Below, piece by piece: positions 32,941-41,177 of a stretch of DNA of 45,152 nucleotides. Made by a program: the position numbers and the translations under genes. Every line of letters starts with the position of its first letter. Within the stretch, counting starts at the first letter, position 1. The stretch is taken from positions 1 through 45,152 of the forward strand of contig JBLHMB010000028.1 in NCBI GenBank assembly GCA_047621665.1. Direction: 5' to 3'. The stretch is from Actimicrobium sp047621665 (lineage in GTDB: Bacteria > Pseudomonadota > Gammaproteobacteria > Burkholderiales > Burkholderiaceae_D). The notes below the pieces were generated by a model. That model was not told the DNA's origin, did no database searches, and saw only the letters and a list, made by a program, of their open reading frames with translations.

Positions 32941-33513
32941 TCAACCGCAAGCGGTTTCAGCCAGCGGATTGCATGTACGTGCACGACCGAGAAAGTTGAT
33001 GATGATGCGACGCTGCTGCGCACCGAGCGAAAGCGACAGGTGACCCAATTGCGGTGTCTGGCTGTTCGCGTTGGTACGCGTGCGTCCGCTCGCCGCATAC
33101 GCAATGTAAGCCGTCGAGCTATCGGTCATCACGGAGTTTATGGTAATTCCGCGGGCAACGGCATCGTGGACAAGAATAATCGCCTCACCGGCATCGACCC
33201 GCCGGTTGTCGTTGCCATCAATGAAAATCATCCAGCCACTGCGCCAGTCGGCGCCATCGGCCGGAACCAAGTCGACCCGCTGGCCGCGTCGTATCGCTTC
33301 CGCACGGGTAAGTCTGATTGCGGCCAACAAATCTGCCGTGGTTGCAGAGATCTTCTGGCGCTCGATCAACTCCGCAAAGCCGGGCACAGCCAGTGCAAGA
33401 ATGATTGCGAGGAGTGCCAGTGCAATCATCAGCTCAACGAGTGTGTAACCGCCCCGGCAGTAGCGACGCAGCCGGCTACCTGCACCACGCAAGTCACCAG
33501 CAATCGCGTCCAT
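32941..33513 (-). CDS. fimT: Minor pilin FimT (GspH/FimT family)
   Basis: This is a type IV pilus minor pilin of 190 residues. The prepilin peptidase site GGYTLVELM is followed by the hydrophobic stalk IALALLAIILALAVPGFAELIE. A beta-rich GspH/FimT head contains LLAAIRLTRAEAIRRGQRVDL. The chosen ATG at 33513 has AAGGAAG just upstream and gives a fairly long basic leader (about 18 residues) before the cut. It overlaps pilE by 20 bases, so the two are coupled. In known systems FimT takes part in pilus priming and, in some species, DNA uptake. Confidence 0.88.
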   Translation of the reverse strand: MDAIAGDLRGAGSRLRRYCRGGYTLVELMIALALLAIILALAVPGFAELIERQKISATTADLLAAIRLTRAEAIRRGQRVDLVPADGADWRSGWMIFIDGNDNRRVDAGEAIILVHDAVARGITINSVMTDSSTAYIAYAASGRTRTNANSQTPQLGHLSLSLGAQQRRIIINFLGRARTCNPLAETACG

Positions 33514-33949
33514 CGGCTTCCTTATGGCCCAAGCTATCGATGCGCAACGTACCGCATTGCGTGTCAGAAAACCCGGCATTAACCTTATTCGTGCCCGGTC
33601 GTGCACGCAGTGTCACGCATTCGGAAATACGGCGACCAACGCAAGCCAGTGCATCCAGTTCATAGGCACTGGATGCCGCCGTGTCGGCTGAAAACCAGAC
33701 AAAGCGCTGTTGATCCGGATCTGTCGATGCGGACGAAAAAGCGAGATAAGTCATTCTTTGCGAATACAACTGCTCTTGCTGCTGCATCAGCTTGAACAAC
33801 GCCGCACGGCCCTCTGCACGCTTGACCTTGCGGATCGCAAATTGATAGGACGGCAGTGCAACCGCTGCCAGCAACCCGACAATGACGACACCCGCAAGGA
33901 TTTCAATCAGGGTGAAGCCGGGCCGACGAAAAAAACCGGAGCGCCTCAT
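33494..33949 (-). CDS. pilE: Minor pilin PilE
   Basis: This is a type IV minor pilin of 151 residues with a short leader ending PGFTLIEILAGVVIVGLLA (cleavage after Gly, Glu at +5). A C-terminal head holds two cysteine pairs' worth of Cys (ACVGRRISEC, SDTQC, RDCW). It is the small PilE of minor-pilin operons rather than the major pilin. GGGGGG precedes the ATG. It follows pilY1 by 9 bases. Confidence 0.88.
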   Translation of the reverse strand: MRRSGFFRRPGFTLIEILAGVVIVGLLAAVALPSYQFAIRKVKRAEGRAALFKLMQQQEQLYSQRMTYLAFSSASTDPDQQRFVWFSADTAASSAYELDALACVGRRISECVTLRARPGTNKVNAGFSDTQCGTLRIDSLGHKEADGRDCW

Positions 33950-33958
33950 TCGCCCCCC

Positions 33959-35959
33959 CTAGCGCTGCGCATCAGTGCGCCGCCTATCGGGCCAGTTACT
34001 TACTTCGCGCCAACCCAAGCGTTGTACCGGCAACGCGACCGTCGCGCTCTGTGGTGGCGTTGTGGCAATGGATTGTCCCTCGCCACCTGGAACCAGCACC
34101 GTCATCCGGCGTGACAGGATGGCTCCGCCAGTCGCACGGGAAGACGAGCGTTCAAAGGACGATAGCAATAAGGGCGCAACCGGACCACCGGTGTGCATCC
34201 GCGTCACGGTAACGTCGGCCGGCGACAAGCCATCCAGCGGGTCGAGAAAATACATCCTGCCGTCACCGCGATCGCAACCATCCCCTGCCGGAATCAAGGA
34301 GCGAAAGGCCATCAGGCCGGAGTCCGCCAACGCAGAATAGACTTGTCTCTCGCCAGTGTGTATCGCGTCGGGAAAATCGAGATACCAGCCTTTCCGGTCC
34401 GACGTCGTGTTGCCATAGGTGAACGATGCGCCCTCGATGAGGTAACGATCACGTCCCAATTTGCGGGCGGTACGTGCGACCAGCGCCTGGCGGACAACCG
34501 GCGGTTGGTCGCGCAGGGCCATGTCATGAACCGCGTACAGCGACTGGATTGCATAAGGCGTCGCATCAGACGTCGCAAGCCCTTCCTCCGGCGCAAGCAA
34601 ACGCCCCGATCCAAACAGGACCAGATAGCCACCGCCCGGAGCAAAAACGACACTCGGTTTCGCCACGATCGGCTGCAACTTGCCACGGGAATCCATAGCA
34701 GAAAATAACTGCCTCGCGACAGGCCACGGTGCCCCGCCGGAAAAATCGAAGCGCCATACGATGCCGGAAAGATCACCGGCATACGCAAAACGGATCGTGT
34801 TATTTTCGTCGGGTACCAGTGCGGCCGCGCTCAGACCTGTTGAGCCGGTATTGAATTTGAAGTAATTCACATTAACCTGCCAGCGCGCGCCGGCTGGCTT
34901 GTCCAGCCCCAATAGAAACAGCCGGCCGGGCCCCTCCAACCCGGCGCTAGCCTGTCCCGTTGAAACAACGACAAAGTTGCGCCGTTCGCCAGCCCGGACC
35001 TGAAAAGTCGCAATGGACGGCTTGCCGGTGACGACACCCATGTCGACATCATCGCCATCACTGAATTCCCACAGTGCACCTGCACTTTTACCGAACTCAT
35101 CGGGTCGACTGACATCGAATGCAACGACTCCTTTGGCACCCGTTCCGGCAGCTGCGGCAAGAATCGTCTTGCTGGCTCCATGCAGACGCACCTCCTGCAG
35201 TGCCAGTTTGCCGTCAAACCAGGAGCGGGGCGGAGTCGCCGGACTGCTCAATCGGCCCAGTTCAGGCAGCAGGAAAGCCGGTACATAGGCAAATAACTCT
35301 TTACCGTCGGCAGCTGAAAACGCGTGCAGCATACCGTCATTGGCAGCGACAAAAATCGTCTCAAGCCCGGCGTCATTGACGCCATAAAGCTGGCTCTCAC
35401 GCGGCTGACCGGCCAGCAAAGGTGTGCTGTTGAGTATGCCGCCCAACACCGACTTGCGCGGCCTGAACGCTCCCGAACCATTCCCCTGTTCCGCATCACG
35501 TTGTCCACGCAAATAATTGACGCGCTGCTCGCCCAATCCATCGCTGCGATTCGCCCCCGGCAGCTGGTTCAATTTCTGTTGTTGCAGCGCGGTCAGGTTT
35601 TCCCAGCGAAATTCAACAGTCTTTCCCGACGCAAGGTCAAACGTCCATAGACTGCGCTGCGTCGCGCGATCGTCCGACCCAGCCGGCCATTGCTCTGCAG
35701 CGTCCCACGCCGCCGGACCGATCAGCATGGTGCCCGCTGTGGTAGTCCCAACGGAGAATTTTTTCAGGCTGCCTGACCACGATCGGGACTCGAGTCCGGC
35801 CCGCCATAACCACTTACCCAGCGGATCGATCACCTGCTGGGTTACGCTGATATCCGGCGCCTCCTCCGGTGTAGTCAAACAGGCAAAGGATTTTAATTGC
35901 GCATGCGCTGCGCAACAAAAACTGCAGAGCATGCAAAGCAGTAGCTGACCCCGCTTCAT
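33959..35959 (-). CDS. pilY1: PilC/PilY1-type pilus tip protein, short form
   Basis: PilY1 sits at the pilus tip, helps adhesion and controls retraction in known systems. This 666-residue protein has a signal peptide (LLLCMLCSFCCAAHAQ). It corresponds mainly to the C-terminal beta-propeller of the family: KSVLGGILNSTPLLAGQP, IFVAANDGMLHAF, AAAAGTGAKGVVAFDV and FAYAGDLSGIVWRFD. The N-terminal part of Pseudomonas PilY1, with its von Willebrand A domain, is absent; the usual length is above 1000 residues. The ATG overlaps the pilX stop by 4 bases. A short, propeller-only form is seen in some betaproteobacteria. Confidence 0.88.
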   Translation of the reverse strand: MKRGQLLLCMLCSFCCAAHAQLKSFACLTTPEEAPDISVTQQVIDPLGKWLWRAGLESRSWSGSLKKFSVGTTTAGTMLIGPAAWDAAEQWPAGSDDRATQRSLWTFDLASGKTVEFRWENLTALQQQKLNQLPGANRSDGLGEQRVNYLRGQRDAEQGNGSGAFRPRKSVLGGILNSTPLLAGQPRESQLYGVNDAGLETIFVAANDGMLHAFSAADGKELFAYVPAFLLPELGRLSSPATPPRSWFDGKLALQEVRLHGASKTILAAAAGTGAKGVVAFDVSRPDEFGKSAGALWEFSDGDDVDMGVVTGKPSIATFQVRAGERRNFVVVSTGQASAGLEGPGRLFLLGLDKPAGARWQVNVNYFKFNTGSTGLSAAALVPDENNTIRFAYAGDLSGIVWRFDFSGGAPWPVARQLFSAMDSRGKLQPIVAKPSVVFAPGGGYLVLFGSGRLLAPEEGLATSDATPYAIQSLYAVHDMALRDQPPVVRQALVARTARKLGRDRYLIEGASFTYGNTTSDRKGWYLDFPDAIHTGERQVYSALADSGLMAFRSLIPAGDGCDRGDGRMYFLDPLDGLSPADVTVTRMHTGGPVAPLLLSSFERSSSRATGGAILSRRMTVLVPGGEGQSIATTPPQSATVALPVQRLGWREVSNWPDRRRTDAQR

Positions 35960-36570
35960 GGCACACTCCCTTTCCGGTAAAAGGTCTGCAACACGACCTC
36001 ACTGGCGGCCTCGGCACCAAAACCGATCGCCGTAATTCTGTAAAAATACTCGGGCTTCTCGGCACTGTACCCGGCCTGCCGGTAAGGCATCAGTTCGATG
36101 AGATAACGAGGCAGCATAACTGGCAGCGCGCCCATACCGGTTTGCATCGAGCGCCCGGTAAAGCGACCATAAGACACTGCCACATCGCTGTCATGAATGC
36201 CGTCTTGTCCATACTGAACGACCTGTAACCAGCTGGGCACACCGGCGTCAGCAGATTGCCTGCATAAACCCTGATAACGGTTGGCGACACCACGCTGACA
36301 GGCATCACCAACTTCATCCGGAAAGCCTGTCTTGCTGTTGCCGGCAAACACAGCGCTACGCGACAAGTGCGTATCCGGCGAATCTTCGATATCGAGTTCG
36401 GCGTCCTGCAAGCCGGCCTCGGCAGCTTGAAAAGCGACCTCCCTGTCGCGATAGCTGCGCGCGGCCTTTTGATCCTGCAGACCGATCTGCAAAGCCGACA
36501 GGGCCAGCAATGACACTGCCATCAGCCAGACCAGCACGATGATCAGCGTGATCCCGCTCTGCCGGCTCAT
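35956..36570 (-). CDS. pilX: Minor pilin-like protein PilX
   Basis: This type IV pilus assembly protein has 204 residues from the ATG at 36570. That ATG overlaps the pilW stop as ATGA; a longer in-frame reading of 80 codons upstream lies inside pilW and is rejected. The N-terminus SGITLIIVLVWLMAVSLLALSAL is the PilX form of the stalk: it lacks the usual Glu at +5, as is common in PilX. The block AFQAAEAGLQDAELDIE is the family signature. It works with PilV, PilW, PilE, FimT and PilY1 in priming the pilus. Confidence 0.88.
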   Translation of the reverse strand: MSRQSGITLIIVLVWLMAVSLLALSALQIGLQDQKAARSYRDREVAFQAAEAGLQDAELDIEDSPDTHLSRSAVFAGNSKTGFPDEVGDACQRGVANRYQGLCRQSADAGVPSWLQVVQYGQDGIHDSDVAVSYGRFTGRSMQTGMGALPVMLPRYLIELMPYRQAGYSAEKPEYFYRITAIGFGAEAASEVVLQTFYRKGSVP

Positions 36571-37535
36571 CGCGGCATCGCCAATGTGGCATTGCGAATG
36601 CGGATCGTGGTTGTAAAAAGCTTGCGCAGGCGATTGCGTTCTTTCAGTGGCAGTTCGCTTTCGACAATTCGTGTACCTGAATCGCTGAGCGCCTGTTGCG
36701 CGGCGTAGGAGGGACCGAACAGATCGAAGGTCCGGTCCAGCGTATCGGTACGAACGGCCCGCATGCTGCGCACGAGCAGGGCAACCCGGACATCGGTGAT
36801 TTTTTTCCAATACGTCTGGCGATTGAGGTCCCGCGCGCGCTGCTGCGGCGTAGTGCCGTGCAAGATCAGTCCCTGGTCCAGGCGGTCAATTTCAGATGCG
36901 GTGAGAAAGTGTGTCGGCATCGCGGCGGCGTCCGGCCCGACTCCGTACAACACCTGGAACGATTCGACACCACGCACGATGGCGGCCGATGACCAGTGAC
37001 TGTGCCCTTGGTATTTGCAATGTAACTCGGGCTCTCCGCGCGCATCCCGGGCGACAAAAAAAATGCTCCACCCCGAAAACTGTCCGGGTAGATTGATTGC
37101 CGGAGGAGCGACGTTGAAGCCGGCACAATTAATCACCGATCCATCGTCAGCACCGGCAAAACGCAGAGCCAGTACGTCGCTGCCATTGACTGCCGCTGGC
37201 AAGGCCTGATCGATACCCGGTGTGCCTGCTTTGAGTGAACGGGCATCAAGGCCGCTGATGGCGGCGTCGGACCAGTCATTGCCCTGTCCGAGTACTGCCG
37301 GGCTGGCCAGATCGGAAGATCCACTCAGGCGCACGGCACGGGCGATGCTGTCAATTGCATACCGGCCCGTTTCAGATAATTCAACCGTACTTTCCTGGAG
37401 ATCGTAGGCGCGCCGTGCGGCTTGGAATACGGTCACGGCAACCGTAACAATAAGCAAACCGAGTGCCAGTCCGATTAATAACTCGACCAGGCTCAGGCCA
37501 CGTTGCACGCCAATCTTCGCGCGATTAGTCGGCAT
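36567..37535 (-). CDS. pilW: Minor pilin PilW
   Basis: PilW is a priming minor pilin of type IV pili. The product has 322 residues from the ATG at 37535, which overlaps pilV by 11 bases. The leader ends QRGLSLVELLIGLALGLLIV (cleavage after Gly, Glu at +5). The region ETGRYAIDSIARAVRLSG is the PilW signature. The rest is a beta-rich head with few Cys. It is coupled to pilX at its end by an ATGA overlap. Confidence 0.9.
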   Translation of the reverse strand: MPTNRAKIGVQRGLSLVELLIGLALGLLIVTVAVTVFQAARRAYDLQESTVELSETGRYAIDSIARAVRLSGSSDLASPAVLGQGNDWSDAAISGLDARSLKAGTPGIDQALPAAVNGSDVLALRFAGADDGSVINCAGFNVAPPAINLPGQFSGWSIFFVARDARGEPELHCKYQGHSHWSSAAIVRGVESFQVLYGVGPDAAAMPTHFLTASEIDRLDQGLILHGTTPQQRARDLNRQTYWKKITDVRVALLVRSMRAVRTDTLDRTFDLFGPSYAAQQALSDSGTRIVESELPLKERNRLRKLFTTTIRIRNATLAMPR

Positions 37536-38070
37536 GCAACACCAGTTTCGGTCCGTTACTGATGTCGTTGTCACCGGCAAACGTCGCGCGGGCTTGCCAG
37601 CCGAGCTTGATCCACAGTGGTGCACTGGCGCTCGCTCCCGCATCGCACTCCCATCTCCATGTCTTGCTACTGACCTGCCATGGCGTCGTATCGCGGCAGA
37701 TACGCAGCCGTCCTGCCGGTAAGCGCGCCGTCATCCACGATCGCCACTCATCGACCATGAAGGCCGCAAGCTGGTTGTCATTACAGGCACCGGATGATCC
37801 ATAACACCGTGTCGATGACACGGCTGAAACGCCTGCTGATGATGCGGCATCGAAGTCAAATTGCGCGAGTGCCGTTGTACTGGCGCGGCCGCGCAACTGA
37901 TCGGCGATATCGATGGCCAGATGCAGGGCGACCGATTCGGCATCGACTTGCCGGGCGACCCGCATCGACGAGAACAGCAACGCCAGCAAGCCAAGTACAC
38001 CAAGTGCGAGGACAAGCAACGAGACCAGTACTTCGATCAACATGAAACCACCGGTACAAGAGAGACGCAT
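37525..38070 (-). CDS. pilV: Minor pilin PilV
   Basis: This is the first gene of the minor-pilin operon. The product has 181 residues with a very short leader ending TGGFMLIEVLVSLLVLALGVLGLLAL (cleavage after Gly, Glu at +5). The following MRVARQVDAESVALHLAIDIADQL is typical of PilV. It is divergent from thiL across 189 bases that must hold the operon promoter. The pilus core (major pilin, PilB, PilT, PilQ) is not in the window. Confidence 0.9.
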   Translation of the reverse strand: MRLSCTGGFMLIEVLVSLLVLALGVLGLLALLFSSMRVARQVDAESVALHLAIDIADQLRGRASTTALAQFDFDAASSAGVSAVSSTRCYGSSGACNDNQLAAFMVDEWRSWMTARLPAGRLRICRDTTPWQVSSKTWRWECDAGASASAPLWIKLGWQARATFAGDNDISNGPKLVLHAD

Positions 38071-38247
38071 AGGAAGACGTGGAAATTATCAATGTCGTCG
38101 AGCTTAGTGAAAACTTATCGTTAAAAATGAATCTGTAGACAAGGTTTGAGACGACTCAATATTTGCCAACTCCGGCTGAATGCCGACGTCGCCAATTACA
38201 AACGAACTGGTCGTGCGATCCAGTGTTTCGCCTCCGCGCTGGTTGGG

Positions 38248-38253
38248 TACAAT
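38248..38253 (+). promoter_or_regulatory. Possible -10 box giving a leaderless thiL message
   Basis: TACAAT stands 6 bases before the thiL ATG, and no ribosome site is visible. Transcription starting about 7 bases after the box would fall on or next to the ATG. The -35 region (near 38225-38231, GTTTCGC) is poor, so this is tentative. Confidence 0.35.
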
Positions 38254-38259
38254 GCGACC

Positions 38260-39222
38260 ATGTCTGAATTCGATTTAATCGCCCGTTACTTCACCCGCCC
38301 TGATCGCGGCCATCCGTCTGTACTGCTCGGCGTCGGTGACGACTGTGCATTGCTCAAGCCAGTGCAGCTTCAACAAGCTATTTCGATGGACATGCTGGTA
38401 GAAGGACGCCACTTTCTGCCCGGCACGGATCCAGTCGCACTCGGGCACAAATGTCTGGCAGTTAATTTGTCTGACCTGGCGGCAATGGGTGCGAGGCCGG
38501 TCGGTTTCACACTGGCGCTGGCGCTGCCTGCTATCGACGAAGACTGGCTACAGGGATTTTCTACCGGCCTGTTTGCCCTGGCGGATCGACATGGTTGTGC
38601 ACTGATCGGCGGCGATACGACAAAGGGACCCAGGACCATCTGCATCACCGTCTTCGGTGAACTGGATGCTGCCGGCGCGCTACTCCGCAGTGCGGCCCGC
38701 GCCGGCGACGACATCTGGGTCTCGGGTACGCTCGGGGATGCCCGTCTGGCATTGGCCTATCGACTGGGCGAACGCGAACGCGATGAGACTGTGCTGGCAC
38801 TGTGCGCGCCACGCATGGACCGCCCGACTCCGCGCAACGAACTCGGGATGGCACTGGTTGGTATCGCCCATGCGGCCATTGATATCTCGGATGGACTTGG
38901 CGGAGATCTCGGGCACATCCTGACACGCTCTTGCGTCGGCGCAACCGTGGACGTCGACGCACTGCCGGCCGGACCGGCGCTGGCCAATCAACCGGGAGCA
39001 TTGCGGCGCGAGTATTGCGTGGCGGGCGGCGACGATTACGAACTTTGTTTTACCGCACCACAAGCCAATCGACAAGCTGTCCTTGATGCCGCACACAACA
39101 CACAAACGACGGTCACCCGCGTCGGCCGTATCGATGCGTTGCCGGGGCTGCGATTGACGGACCATTCCGGTGTCAACCTGCGCCTGACCTATCCTTCATT
39201 CGATCACTTCACCACGCCATGA
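38260..39222 (+). CDS. thiL: Thiamine-monophosphate kinase
   Basis: ThiL phosphorylates thiamine monophosphate to the active cofactor thiamine diphosphate. At 320 residues it has the family length. Marks are SEFDLIARYF at the N-terminus, LLGVGDDCALL, SMDMLVEGRHFL, NLSDLAAMGARP, the ATP-site segment IGGDTTKGP, DISDGLGGDLGHI and GGDDYELCFT. The ATG at 38260 matches the family start; frame upstream to 38146 has no support. The stop overlaps pgpA (ATGA). In many proteobacteria thiL follows nusB directly; here the minor-pilin operon lies in between. Confidence 0.96.
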   Translation: MSEFDLIARYFTRPDRGHPSVLLGVGDDCALLKPVQLQQAISMDMLVEGRHFLPGTDPVALGHKCLAVNLSDLAAMGARPVGFTLALALPAIDEDWLQGFSTGLFALADRHGCALIGGDTTKGPRTICITVFGELDAAGALLRSAARAGDDIWVSGTLGDARLALAYRLGERERDETVLALCAPRMDRPTPRNELGMALVGIAHAAIDISDGLGGDLGHILTRSCVGATVDVDALPAGPALANQPGALRREYCVAGGDDYELCFTAPQANRQAVLDAAHNTQTTVTRVGRIDALPGLRLTDHSGVNLRLTYPSFDHFTTP

Positions 39223-39725
39223 CCGCTCACCCTCCCATCAAAAATCCAACCGGGCAATTCATGCTCGCGCATCCAGCCCACCTGATTGCCCAGGGCCTCG
39301 GCAGCGGCTTGTCGCCCATCCTGCCCGGGACCAGCGGAACCTTATTCGGCTGGCTGACGTTTAACCTGATGAGCCAACGCTGGCCGGATTTTTTTACCGA
39401 TGCGAACTGGGCACTCGTCATCGTGACGGGATTTTTGGTCGGCATCTGGGCCTGTGCTAAAACTGGACGCGACTTGGGTGTTGCAGATCACGGCAGTATG
39501 GTGATCGATGAAATTATTGCTTTCTGGATCGTGCTTCTTTTGCTGGCACCTGCGGACTTCACTACACAGTGCTGGGCATTTTTATGTTTTCGCTTTTTTG
39601 ACATGGTCAAGCCGCCACCAATCGGCTACTTTGATCGACGCTTCAAGGGCGGCTTTGGCGTAATGTGGGACGATATTGTTGCCGCTTTTTTTACGTTGCT
39701 GGTCTTTGCTTTCTGGCGGATGTAA
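39219..39725 (+). CDS. pgpA: Phosphatidylglycerophosphatase A
   Basis: PgpA removes the phosphate from phosphatidylglycerophosphate to give phosphatidylglycerol at the inner membrane. The product has 168 residues with about four membrane helices. Family marks are GLGSGLSPILPGTSGTL, the acidic site DHGSMVIDEIIAFW and FRFFDMVKPPPIGYFDRRFKGG...MWDDIVAA. It is translationally coupled to thiL by a 4-base overlap, as in many proteobacteria. Confidence 0.95.
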   Translation: MTAHPPIKNPTGQFMLAHPAHLIAQGLGSGLSPILPGTSGTLFGWLTFNLMSQRWPDFFTDANWALVIVTGFLVGIWACAKTGRDLGVADHGSMVIDEIIAFWIVLLLLAPADFTTQCWAFLCFRFFDMVKPPPIGYFDRRFKGGFGVMWDDIVAAFFTLLVFAFWRM

Positions 39726-39777
39726 TTGTGTGGGCCAACGGCATGAGGCGGGAATGCGCGCCATGCCGTGCACCTAT

Positions 39778-40245
39778 TTATTTGTAGACGCCGCTACCCA
39801 GGATGACGTCACCTACTTTTTCAACGTAACTGGTTTTGGCTTCGACAGCCTTGGTAAGCGGATTAGCCCACTTGTAATCAACCCAACCACTGCCGGTCTT
39901 GCTATTTGCCACTTCGATGAAATTCTTGACGATCGGCTTGCCATCCGCATCACGCAAGTCGAGCAGGTTCTTGCCTATCAATTTAGGATTGGCGCCATGA
40001 GCGAGGTTGGTACCGTCACCGCCTGCGCTGTAAGCAAAAATATACAGGTCGCGATCGACAAACGATCCATCAGGCTTGTTGAACTCGGCGAACGCCTTCT
40101 CCTTTCCATTTTCCCTTAAGTAAGCTGCCGCCTTTTTCACCAAAGCAACAGCTTCGTCTCGCGAGCCTTTTTCTGCCGCAACAGCAACATTTATCATCAA
40201 CAAAGCGAATACGCTCACAACAAAACTTTTCAGCAAATATTTCAT
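39778..40245 (-). CDS. Secreted single-Cache domain protein
   Basis: This is a 155-residue exported protein. A signal peptide (LLKSFVVSVFALLMINVAVAAE, cut near residue 23) precedes one small Cache_2-like domain (about 28-150). The marks are AAAYLRENGKEKAFAEFNKPDGSFVDRDLYIFAY, LIGKNLLDLRDADGKP and GWVDYKWANP. Cache domains bind small ligands, usually in chemoreceptors and sensor kinases; here it is free in the periplasm with no signalling partner attached. Such stand-alone Cache proteins are common in betaproteobacteria and may act as binding proteins for a receptor. It is divergent from the MarR-like gene. Confidence 0.85.
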   Translation of the reverse strand: MKYLLKSFVVSVFALLMINVAVAAEKGSRDEAVALVKKAAAYLRENGKEKAFAEFNKPDGSFVDRDLYIFAYSAGGDGTNLAHGANPKLIGKNLLDLRDADGKPIVKNFIEVANSKTGSGWVDYKWANPLTKAVEAKTSYVEKVGDVILGSGVYK

Positions 40246-40597
40246 GGGTAATTCCTCAGGTTATTTTTCGGTTTGAATGCTGGGTGCAGGTCTTGCCCCA
40301 AATGCCGCTTGCCGCGCCTGAATTGACGGGTTGTCGACTCAGACTCTGCAGCGCCATGCCTGGAGCCAGTGTTCGGAACACCGGCTCGCGGAAAAATATT
40401 AATGGCTACAATTGCCTTTGATAGTGAGGAATCACAAACAAATTGCATCGTTTTGTCTTAAAAAGCATACATTTTTTCGCGGGAAAAGAGATTTTTAAAC
40501 GTGATGAAAGCAATTCTTTACGTCTATTTCTGCAATATTTTGGGCGTAAAATGCGAACAAAATCTCTTAACATGCGACCCAACCATTCGGAACTGTG
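40246..40597. other. Divergent control region between Cache and MarR-like genes
   Basis: There is no supported gene. It should carry both divergent promoters. A TAAAAT at 40547-40552 could be the -10 box of the MarR-like gene, but no good -35 box is visible. Small frames in this stretch lack ribosome sites. Confidence 0.45.
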
Positions 40598-41170
40598 ATG
40601 ACCAAAGAAATCTTGAAACGCCAACCGGGTGGCCCTTCATCCACCCTTCCAGAGCCGGCACGCCAAACCAAAATCCCGATCGTATCGTCATCCCATCTCG
40701 CCTCCGGGCGCAGTGCTGAATTGAGTGAATTCGAGTTCGGCCTGATTATCGCTAGTAATGCATTCAACCGCTGGGCGGTGCGGTGTATTTCTGCCGTCGG
40801 CATGAAGGACATGACAATTACCGATGTGCTCGTGCTACACCACATCAACCATCGTGCACGTGAGAAGAAACTTGCCGACATCGCATTTATCCTCAATATC
40901 GAGGACACGCACGTGGTCAACTATTCACTGAAAAAATTGCAAACACTCGGTTTGGTGAAAACCGAAAAACGCGGCAAAGAGGTGCTCTATTCGACCAACG
41001 AGGCGGGTCAGGATGTCTGCAAGCGCTACTTCGAAATCCGCGAACAGGTGCTGGTATCCGGTCTTAGCGGCGACGGCACCGAAAGCTTTGAATTGAGTGA
41101 ACTCGCACGCTTCCTGCGCATCCTGTCAGGTTTGTATGAGCAGGCTGCGCGTTCGGCAACCTCTCTTTGA
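40598..41170 (+). CDS. Winged-helix (MarR-like) transcription regulator
   Basis: This is a DNA-binding regulator of 190 residues. After a disordered lead (1-45) comes a helical dimerisation region (ELSEFEFGLIIASNAFNRWAV) and a winged helix. The recognition part includes MTITDVLVLHHI, KLADIAFILNIEDTHVVNYSLKKLQTLGLV and the wing KTEKRGKEVLYSTNEAG. A C-terminal helix completes the dimer. The ATG at 40598 has CGGAAC upstream; a GTG one codon earlier is possible. It converges with feoB (7 bases apart) and is divergent from the Cache gene, which could be its target. The ligand is unknown. Confidence 0.82.
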   Translation: MTKEILKRQPGGPSSTLPEPARQTKIPIVSSSHLASGRSAELSEFEFGLIIASNAFNRWAVRCISAVGMKDMTITDVLVLHHINHRAREKKLADIAFILNIEDTHVVNYSLKKLQTLGLVKTEKRGKEVLYSTNEAGQDVCKRYFEIREQVLVSGLSGDGTESFELSELARFLRILSGLYEQAARSATSL

Positions 41171-41177
41171 CACGCAT

